Origin: Bolinopsis microptera
Lineage: Eukaryota; Ctenophora; Tentaculata; Lobata; Bolinopsidae
Length of the DNA: 64,000 bases
Assembly: GCF_026151205.1 (NCBI RefSeq)
Contig: NC_087081.1
Span: 8,985,246-9,049,245, forward strand
Direction of reading: 5' to 3'
The translations under genes were made by a program, and so were the position numbers. Shown one piece after another: positions 54,915-64,000 of the stretch. Below the pieces are notes generated by a model. The model was not told the DNA's origin. It was given only the letters and a program-made list of their open reading frames with translations, and did not search any database. The stretch's first letter is position 1. Each line of letters begins with the position of its first letter.

Positions 54915-56274
54915 GGGGGGGGGGGGGGGGGGGGGGGGCCGGGGTTCACCCTGATTTTTTTGTGAAACTTGGTTTCGAGATAGCAGTTGACCAACAAACT
55001 AGAACCGGTGACCGAACTTTTGAGGGGGTCCCCGACCCCAACCACCAAACGGTGCCCGCGGGGCAGCCACGCCCATATTTGGTTCAAATTAGGCCCAATT
55101 TAGCCAAATACCCTGAACATGCCCAAAACCCAGATTTAATGTGCTCTACTTGTAGCTAGTGGTCCCCTGAATAAGTATATGAATTTTCATCAAGATTGGG
55201 CAAAAAATGACTGAGTTATGAGCCAAAAACCATATGACCATATTTGGGCATACGCACCAAATTTGATCGATTTTGGTCCATAAATTGGTCAAATATCAAT
55301 ATTTTTGAATGAAACCAACTTTATATGAAAGGTAAGTTTATACTACACATTCTCTATGATTATCAGCTCAGTATCTACCTAACTGTGGATTCTGTGTTCA
55401 AATAATCACAAAGAAAGAACAAAATCGTCCATATCTCAGTTCGCAATATTTGCAAAACTGATTTTGCTCAAAACAATAGAACTCAATAGGGTTTCAATAT
55501 TTTTACATGAAATTTTCAGAATCAACGTAGAATCGCATTTCGACCTTATCTTTAAAAAAATTTGGCGGCCAAATTCCAAAATTTGCCAGGCATTTTTCAG
55601 AATTTGGCCGCCAAATTGTTTTAAAGGCCTAACTCAAAATTTCAATACAAGAGATAAGGTCGAAATGCGATTCTACGTTGATTCTGAAAATTTCATGTAA
55701 AAATATTGAAACCCTATTGAGTTCTATTGTTTTGAGCGAAATCAGTTTTGCAAATATCGCATACTGAGATAATATGGACGATTTTGTTCATTTTTTGTGA
55801 TTATTTGAACACAGAATCCACAGTTAGGTAGATACTGAGCTGATAATCACAGAGAATGTGTAGTATAAGCTCACCTTTCATATAAAGTTGGTTTCATTCA
55901 AAAATATTGATATTTGACCAATTTATGGGCCAAAATCGATCAAATTTGGTGCATATGCCCAAATATGGTCATATGGTTTTTGGCTCATAACTCAGTCATT
56001 TTTTGCCCAATCTTGATGAAAATGCATATACTTGTGAAGGCCAAGGGGACCACTAGCTACAAGTAGAGCACATTAAGTCTGGGTTTTGGGCATGTTCAGG
56101 GTATTTGGCTAAATTGGGCCTAATTTGAACCAAATATGGGCGTGGCTGCCCCGCGGGCACCGTTTGGCGGTTGGAATCGGGGACCCCCTCAAAAGTTCGG
56201 TCACTGGTTCTAGTTTGTTGGTCAACTACTATCTTGAAACCAAGTTTCACAAAAAAATCAGGGTGAACCCCCCC
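54915..56274. mobile_element. Foldback element with TTAA target duplication
   Basis: Inverted arms of ~680 bp meet near 55600. The outer ends read G-run...GGTTCACCCTGATTTTTT and its reverse, and TTAA stands on both sides (54911-54914 and 56275-56278), as for piggyBac-type insertion. The left G run is expanded to more than 20. There is no coding frame. It lies about 90 bp upstream of the RALGAPB start codon, so it sits in or next to that gene's promoter. Confidence 0.8.
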
Positions 56275-56278
56275 TTAA

Positions 56279-56699
56279 GTGTAGGTTTTTCAAACAATAA
56301 ATATTTGTAGTATCGGTGTCACTTGTGGTTGTAGCTGGGTAATTGAATAATTTGAACTGTTCTATTCATTATGCTATTCATGGTACCCAATCCATGTATT
56401 GGTTTTGTATATTAGAGCTTTAGCCCCAGGTAGGTTGGTCTGCACGGAGCCCCACAGTTTCAATTTATTGTTTAACTAGCCGTACAGCAAGGATATCCAC
56501 TGTGTTCACCAATCACCAGGTTAGGCACATAACCAACACTACCTTGCCAAAGTCAGCTATATACTATGGTTTTTCCAAAGTATTTCCTTGTATTTGACTT
56601 TCGTCAAGAAAGTACTGTTACTTTCGGCTCGATGTTATATAAGCTAGCCTTTATGTGGTCCGCAGGGCGGATGAACCGCCAGCTATGTATACAATGTAT
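56279..56699. other. Non-coding between foldback element and R2-type element
   Basis: No gene is supported. An ATA microsatellite begins at about 56698 and marks the approximate 5' edge of the retroelement. Confidence 0.4.
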
Positions 56700-59600
56700 A
56701 ATAATAATAATAATAAGGCCCCCGCTCAGAACACCAGAGCTAGTGAGTAGTGGGTCCGAGGCTGATACTCGTGGTCAGCACCCCCGGGGTCGGTAACGGC
56801 AGCAGTCCATTGGATGGCTGCCGGCTAGAGCTACTCACTCCCTGGCATTGCCAGATGTCTTCTTCCTGAGGTTCAGTTATAGCACAAAGTTTAAACTATT
56901 AACACTGTTAGTTCCCCCGTTACTAGTCCAAGTAACGGGCTAGAACTTGACCAAACAGCTGGTGAAACACCTGTAGACCACCAGAACCTCAGGCTCTTAT
57001 GTCCCTTCTCAACATCACTTAATGCTATCATGAGATTTTGTACTTGCTAAATATTCATGTTTAGGAGGGAAAAAGAAAAGAAAATTACAAAAAAAAGTTA
57101 AAAAGAAAAAAAGAAAAAAAAAGCACAAAATGGAAAAACCAAGAAAAATATCTGTAACTGAGACAGCAGTATTTTAGGATTTTAAGATAATATATCTCCT
57201 GATTTTTATTCGATATCATAGCAGCACAGACTGCTGGTACTGAAAGAATATCATTCCTTTGGAAATACTACTTTCTATAATGTTACCATACCCAGCACAC
57301 TCGAATAATTATAACATTGTAATCATATTATTATATTTCATTGTATATTATATTTCATTGTTTTGTTTTTACTTGTCCCCCGGTTAATTCCCTTTCTTGC
57401 CTCTCGTTGGTGAAAATCTTTTATCCTTCTGCTCTAGCTCTTGGTTTCTTGACTAGGTGCAATTGACACCTAGTGGTTTTCTTTCCGGGCATGGACTGAC
57501 CCGCAGATGTCCCCCAATCTTAAGTTGTGGACTCGTGACAAAAGGATGTGTGGCCATGGGTTAAATGGTTACTAACGGGTCTACTACCCAGGAGGTAGCT
57601 ACCTGGGGAGCTGGGCGACGCGGGGCAACGCTCAGTGCTCTGTTTTCCCTGCCAACTCTCTAGGGGGTATTTCAAGTCCCCCAGTTATGATATGAATTCT
57701 CTCTCAAATTTTTCAAACTCTCCTACTCTCCCTACTAATGGGTCAGATCAGAGCAGGATCAACAACCTAACATCGCCCCTCCAGCTCGCCGTGAGAGGAA
57801 GGCTCGCACTGAGACTTCCACTCGTCACACGTGGAGCAAGGAGGACAACATACAGCTCATGACGCTGTATTACCAGAGCCAACCATCCCGCTCTGGTTAC
57901 AGAAGGAGACTCCGGTCACTGTGGGATGATGCCGGACTCTTCACTTGTACAGAACAAAGATTGGCAGACCAAGCAAGGTCAATCAGAAATAATAATCTCC
58001 TCTCAGACATAGAACTACTGGAGATTCGAGGTACTCTTCCACCTAGCGTAGTGGAAGAGGCTCCAACAACGACAACTCAAGCTTTACCCACAGTCTCCCA
58101 AGCAATCAGGACGTTGAGGGATGAAACTATCCCAACTGTTGCCGCCGAAGAACTCACCCCCACCGCAACGGTACCTGATTTTGACAAGGAGGCAATCATT
58201 GAGCGGCTAAAAACCCTCTTAGAAGACCCTTCAGTGATAGAAACCAAGCCCCTGAGACATGTGAACAGAAAGAAGCTTATGGAGGAAACATCTCTCATCA
58301 ACTCATGTATAGCAGAGATTCCTACTTCTTCAATCACTGAAACCAACACTTTATTGCTTGCAGGAGCACATTTAGTCAGCGAAAGACTTCATGAAAAACC
58401 TGCAAATAAGAATGCAGAGAAGCGGAAAACTCCGCTATGGATAAGAAGAATCGAAGATAAGATTACCCAGGTGAGGAAAGACATCTCTTATCTTGAGGAG
58501 AAGAAGAAAGGTATTACCCTTAAACAAAAAATACTAGAAGGGCTCAACAGACGTCACCCCCTGTTGAAGAAAAAGGGTATATCATGCATCATTGAGGAGC
58601 TCAAGCAACGTCTTCGTGCAAAAGCAGCTAAGATAAAGAGATTTAATAAAAGATGCGAACGATACCACCAGAACAAGTTGTTTGGAAACAACCAGAGGCA
58701 GTTCTACAGAAACCTTCAAACAAACCCTGAAGAACAGGATATCTCCCACCCTGAGGCTGACAAGGATTCTTGTTTGAAGTTCTGGAAGAACATATGGGAG
58801 CAGCCGGTTGAACATAACAGTGATGCTGAATGGTTACCGGATGTCAGAACAGCACTAGCCTCAGCAGATGAACAGCGACAGTTCGTTATAACTAACACCC
58901 TGGTTGCAGATAGAGTGAAGAAAATGACCAATTGGTCCTCTCCTGGTACAGACGGACTGCATGCTTATTGGATAAAGCACTTTAAAGAACTCCACAATAG
59001 GATTGCAGATCAACTTATGAATTGCTTAACCAACGCTGATATCCCAGACTGGATGACATTGGGACGCACGTACCTGCTCATAAAGGACCACTCCAAAGGA
59101 CCCATCCCATGCAATTTCAGACCTATTACACATGCTTATCAGCTATGTGGAAACTGTTCACTGGTCTAATCTCAGATTCCATATACAACCATTTAGACCA
59201 GCAAAAACTCCTCCCCACTGAGCAGAAAGGGTGCAAGAAGAAGAGCAGAGGATGTAAAGAACAGTTAATGATAGACAAACTCATTCTGAAGAACTGTAAA
59301 CGAAGGAAGCGGAACCTGAAGATGACGTTTATAGACTACAAGAAGGCGTATGATAGCGTCCCACACTCCTGGATTCTGTCTTGTTTGACCATGTGTGGTA
59401 TCTCTTCATCCATCATAGACCTGTTTGAAGCCTCCTTCAAACAATCGTATGTTAACCTGATGCTTGGTAAAGTTTCCCTTGGGAGAATTAAAATTAATAG
59501 AGGTCTATTCCAAGGAGACTCAGTATCACCTATTCACTTTATCATTAGTCTTATACCCCTGTCCATTCTTTTGAATAAGCATGATATAGGATATTCTCTG

Positions 59601-61230
59601 GACAGAAAAGATGGACCAAAAGTGTCGCATAGGCTATACATGGACGACCTCAAGTTGTATGCCGAGAGTGAAGACGAAATGCAAACACTGGTTAATACCA
59701 CAGCAGAGTTCAGCAGTGACATAAAAATGGAATTTGGGCTAGAGAAATGTGCCGTGGTGAAGGTGAAGAAGGGAGCAAGAGCCGTTTTCGAAGGCATCTC
59801 CCTACCCACAGGTGAACAGATCCATGAGTTGGAGGACGAGGGCTATAAGTATCTGGGAATACTAGAAGCCAATGATATACTACACAAAGAGATGAAAGCA
59901 CTGGTTACAAAAGAGTATATCAGAAGAGTTAAAAAGGTTTTAAAATCCCAGCTTCATGGCAGGAATAGTATACAAGCAATTAACACCTGGGCTGTACCTG
60001 TGATAAGATATGGAGCTGGAATTCTCTCATGGAATGCTGGAGAGACCAAAGCCTTAGATGTCAAGACCAGGAAACTGATGAGGATAAATGGAGCTCACCA
60101 CCCCCAAGGAGATGTTGATCGGTTATACGTAAGCCGTCAACTGGGTGGCCGTGGGCTACATAGTATAGAGGAAGTCGTAAAGAGAGAGGAGAATGCACTC
60201 ACCACTTATGTGGTGAGAAGTAGAGACCCAGAACTTATTGCTCTGAAGGACTACTTTGTCAAAGACAAGATACTCTTGGGTGAAGAGATAGAGAAAGATA
60301 TCGACCGAACACAACGCGAGGAAATCCGCAAGGAGAAGTGGACTGCTAAAGTGATGCACGGACAGTTCCCAAGGCAGATGATGGGTATAGCGGACCCGTT
60401 AACCTCTTGGAACTGGCTCACTCAACAAGACTTGAAGAAGGAGACAGAAGGATTGTTGATAGCAGCCCAAGACCAAGCACTCAGGACTAATTATGTGAAG
60501 CACAGGATTGACAAAACACCTGGCTCTTCTCCCCTCTGCAGACTCTGCAGAAATCATTACGAGACAATAGACCACATACTGAATGGGTGCCCAAAACTTT
60601 CACATACAGAATATAAGTGTCGGCATGACAAAGTAGCTGCCGCATTGCACTGGAGTCTGTGCAAGGAATACGGCTTCCCACGCAGTAAAAGGTGGTACGA
60701 ACACCGGGCAGAGAAGGTGCTGGAGAACGAAAAAGTCAAGATATTGTGGGACTTCCATGTCCAGTCGGACCACGTTATCGAACACTGCAGACCGGATCTC
60801 CTCCTGGTAGACAAGGTAACCAACGCAGCAACCATCATTGACGTTGCAGTCCCAGGAGATACCCGGATCCTGGATAGAGAATAAGAAAAGATACTGAAAT
60901 ATCAAGACCTAAAAAGAGAAATTAAGAAGAACTGGAATTTACGAAAGGTCACAATCGTCCCTGTGGTGATAGGCGCATTAGGAACTATCACCATTAACTT
61001 TCGTAAACACCTCAACGCAGTCCACTGCAATCTGAGCATCTCTAATCTCCAGAAGACAGCTTTGCTTGGATCAGCCAGAATTCTCAGGATGGTCTTAGAC
61101 ATATATGATATTATTGAGAGTATATTACACTGTAGATACTCTATATTTAGTTTATTTTTCACTGGATACTGTAATAAACACTTTTTACCTGGTCCTCTTA
61201 TATCTCTTCCCTTGCTATGCAAGCCCTGTC
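56700..61230 (+). mobile_element. R2-type non-LTR retrotransposon, inactivated
   Basis: A ~1 kb GC-richer leader is followed by an ORF from about 57760. It opens with a Myb-like DNA-binding stretch (TWSKEDNIQLM ... LWDDAGLFTCTEQRLADQAR). The reverse transcriptase shows FIDYKKAYDSVPHSW (59329), GLFQGDSVSP (~59502) and YMDDLKLYA (~59638). After it come a CCHC knuckle (CRLC ... H ... C, ~60537) and a restriction-like endonuclease motif, RPDLLLVDK ... IDVAV (~60789). This order is that of R2/NeSL-type elements. A 2-bp insertion near 59133 shifts the frame, and a TAA at 60882-60884 stops it before the last ~75 codons (to ~61120). The copy is therefore dead but young. Confidence 0.85.
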
Positions 61231-61570
61231 TCTTGTTTATACAATTTTTAACTCGTATATTGGGTAGACTGTGTATTTGTTAAATGTATTTTATATTATA
61301 CAGTTTTGAGTACAAGTAATTATTGTTATTTACTGGACTAAGGGGTATACATGTGTTGGAGTTTTTCTCTTATTTTTCTTCTCTTGCTCTGCATGCCCTG
61401 ATTCTTGTATAAACACGATGTTTGCTATATTGTATATTCTTGTATTGATTGTGGTATTTTGTGGGTCAGATTCAGCAATACCCAATGGGTACTTGCTGAA
61501 TCACTGTTTTATACACTCTGTAACCAGTTCCTGTGTTCCGTCCCTTGCCCTGCAAGCCCTGTTTCTTGAT
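61203..61570 (+). repeat. ~160-bp tandem units in the R2-type 3' region
   Basis: Three imperfect units start at about 61203, 61378 and 61536, each with CTTCCCTTGC..TGCAAGCCCTG and TCTTG. A fourth lies at 63372-63415, beyond the LINE. This shows that the LINE inserted into the tandem 3' end of the R2-type element. Confidence 0.7.
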
Positions 61571-61587
61571 TATACAGCATTTATTTA

Positions 61588-63290
61588 TTTTTTTTTTTTT
61601 TTATTTGAAAATTCAATTAATCATTATATATATAAATCAAGCGTTACATTTCAGCCATGCAAAATTACAATGACATATTTTGATATACTAAATGATAAAT
61701 GGTACTGCAATATAAGTTGCTTAATGTTTGGCCGGATGACAACTAACGAGAAAAATAAACTTGATTATATAATAATTAATTCGGCTGAACCAACACATAG
61801 CAAGAGCCACATTAACGTTGGGGCCGTCTACCAAATTTGAATGACAAACATTAACAAGAAATCAAACATATCATAAATAATTATAAGGATTTTGTTCATT
61901 ACAATTCCGTCACAACTGATAAAGAAAAAAAGAAAAGGACAAGCAGATAGGAAATTGGACGGACAGAATTGTAACCAACAAAAACAAATTTCTGAGACTC
62001 ATAAGACTGATGAGCTAATCTGGCCAGACTGTATCGGCAGCCCAGAGGTACTTGATCAGTTTGGCCTTAAAAGTAGAAATCCGCTCTGACTGCCGGATAC
62101 ATACTGGTAGACTATTCCATTTCAGCATAGATCTATGAAAAAAGCTATTTCGGAAGGCATCCGAGCAGGGCACAGTGGTACTCATGTAAGTTGAGGTATC
62201 CGACATATCAATTATTTGAGCATTGTGCCTAGTGTATCGGGTGCCCTCTGGACGGCATAGGACTATATATGTAGGGAGCGAAACTGGAATTATGCTATTC
62301 ACTATTTTATAGAAGGTCATAAGATCGTTATAAATAAACTTCTGTTTAACAGGGAGAATATTTAGTTTCTTTTGCTCTGTAGCAAGTTTATCGTCATTAT
62401 AACTGGAGTAAGGTTCACCATTGATCCATTTAATAGCCCTCTTTTGGATAGCAACAAACTGTTGAAGATGAGTTGCAGATTGAGGGGACCATATGACAGA
62501 ACAATGTTCAAATATAGACCTAATTAACGCTAAATAGAACGATCTTTTCTGCCTTTTATCAGTAGTGAAATGACATGTTCTCTTAAGTAGTCCAAGTCTA
62601 GAGGTAGCTTTGGAAACAAGCGCTTTACATTGTGCACCCCAATTAAACCTGGAGTTTATTGCGACTCCTAAATCTGACTGAGAGGGCACAAAGTCAATAT
62701 CACTTCCAGAAAGTTTATAAAAGAAGGTATTGAATGGCAAGTTATCCAGCACGTTTCTTTGCAGGGACACAGAGAGGGCTTTGCACTTTTGTGGGTGGAA
62801 CTTCATTCGATTTCTCACTGACCAATCATATAATCTGTTGATGTCATTTTGGATTATGTGATGGTCAGGGTAACCAAGGATCTCCCTCCAAATTTTAGTG
62901 TCATCTGCATAAAGGGCGATATTGGTGCCTTCAGAGACACAGGAGAACATGTCATTTATAAATATTACAAACAATAAAGGGCCAAGTATAGAACCTTGAG
63001 GGACACCAGACCGAACTGGTAGAGAAGAAGACGTTTGGCCTCCTATCACTACTTGTTGTTGTCGCCCCTCAAGGTAGGACTTAATAAATTTAAGCATTAG
63101 TCCATCGACATTAAAAATATTCTTTAATTTACTTAAAATGAGGTCATGCGAAACGCTATCAAAGGCTTTCGCAAAATCAAAATATATTATATCAGTCCTG
63201 GACCTGTTATTCAATGCAAGTGCAAGATTGTCCGTGAAAGGTATCATATTGGTAATATCGTGTATTACACTGTAGTATGTAATAAACATT
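61588..63290 (-). mobile_element. 5'-truncated CR1/Jockey-type LINE
   Basis: The minus-strand frame 62015-63289 (424 codons) starts inside the reverse transcriptase: IYFDFAKAFDSVSHDLI, VPQGSILGPLLF, then YADDTKIW near 62900, and continues through the thumb to its stop. It is followed by a ~410-bp 3' untranslated region and an A-run (T-run at 61588-61604 on the plus strand). The N-terminal endonuclease is missing, as expected from 5' truncation. Part of its 3' region is also found at 6066-6180. Confidence 0.88.
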
Positions 63291-63423
63291 TGTAGTAGTG
63301 TAGGATTGTTTGAATTTCTTTTTGCTAGGTTTTATAATATTTATTTGTATATTTTGTGATTGTTTCTCCCGGTTTTCTTCCCTTGCGTAGCAAGCCCTGT
63401 CTCTTGTAAAAACAACCTCGAAA

Positions 63424-63905
63424 GATTTGTAGATACACATAGGGGGGGAGCCAAGTGGATATTTGTAGATATTTGTAGATTAATGTAGAATGGATAATCC
63501 ACGAAAAAAGTGGATGACATTCTACAAATTTATACATTTATCTCCAAAAATTCAGTAGAATTCCTGGGCACATATTTGAGATTACATTTTTTGTAGATAA
63601 ATGTAGATATTTGTAGATTATTGTCAATGGATAATTCACGAAAATTCTACAAATTCTACAAATTTATACATTTATCTCCAAAAATTCAGTAGAATTTCTG
63701 GGCACATATTTGAGATATACATTTTTTGTAGATAAATGTAGATATTTGTAGATTATTGTAATGGATAATTCGGGGGGGGGGGGCAATGGCATAAAATGGC
63801 ATAGAATGGCATAAAATGGCATAAAATGGCATAAAATGGAGACTTTTTCTATGGAGAAAATGGAAAAACCCATGAGTAATTCTCCATTTTCTCCATTTTA
63901 TGCCA
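63424..63905. repeat. ~140-bp tandem repeat of TGTAGATATTTGTAGATTA units plus ATAAAATGGC array
   Basis: Two to three imperfect copies (about 63455-63595 and 63596-63772) contain TGTAGATATTTGTAGATTA, TCCAAAAATTCAGTAGAATT and CACATATTTGAGAT. Next come a G run (63774-63784) and a 10-bp repeat, ATAAAATGGC (63785-63838). No gene is supported to the end of the window. Confidence 0.75.
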
Positions 63906-64000
63906 TGAATTTTGTCTTCGAAATTTCATCTTTAACACCATTTAACACCTAAATTGGACATCCTAACATGTTTATTTACGCTTACTAGGGCGTAACAAGC

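Overview
This is a window of nuclear DNA from an invertebrate animal. Genes are split by GT-AG introns and include animal families (a rhodopsin-type GPCR, RalGAP-beta, ACBD6, an ABCC transporter, a DBF4-type zinc-finger ORF). Retroelements of animal type are present (Penelope-like, R2-type with a restriction-like endonuclease, CR1/Jockey-type), and the AT-rich spacers carry many tandem repeats. I cannot name the species. An early-branching marine animal would fit, but that is a guess.

Layout. Positions 1-5.1 kb hold a 0.9 kb dispersed repeat and a 366-bp satellite with a 1464-bp higher-order period. 5.4-7.6 kb is a broken ABCC4-like transporter gene on the + strand. 8.1-9.6 and 13.8-14.4 kb hold TIR elements that share a terminal sequence. 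15.5-16.2 kb is a two-exon gene for a small secreted, probably processed peptide (+). 17.1-19.4 kb is an ACBD6-like gene (-). From 20.6 to 54.8 kb the minus strand carries one large gene, a RalGAP-beta (RALGAPB) orthologue. I reconstruct it as 27 exons whose phases all match, 1460 codons, close to the length of the human protein (about 1494 aa). Its introns contain two complete-looking nested genes on the opposite strand: an IAH1-like SGNH-fold protein (26.1-28.0 kb) and a class A GPCR (46.7-47.8 kb). They also hold a DBF4-like ORF on the same strand, Penelope-like pieces, foldback elements and more than ten minisatellites. 54.9-56.3 kb is a TTAA-flanked foldback element just upstream of the RALGAPB start. 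56.7-61.2 kb is an inactivated R2-type retrotransposon (+), followed by a 5'-truncated LINE (-) at 61.6-63.3 kb and short-period repeats to the end.

The most unusual pattern concerns the tandem repeats. They repeatedly coincide with splice junctions: the repeat unit contains the exon edge and its donor or acceptor, so the splice site is copied from 2 to about 13 times. I see this at exons 13, 18, 20, 21, 22, 23 and 27 of RALGAPB, at the second exon of the secreted-peptide gene, and in related forms at introns 10, 14 and 16. The 366-bp satellite beside the ABCC pseudogene also carries a copy of an acceptor-like sequence found in that gene. This looks like tandem duplication of AGGT-containing junctions. 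The process is known as an intron-gain route, but it is rarely seen this densely in one gene. The IAH1-like protein is also notable: its frame is intact, but three of the four SGNH catalytic residues are replaced.
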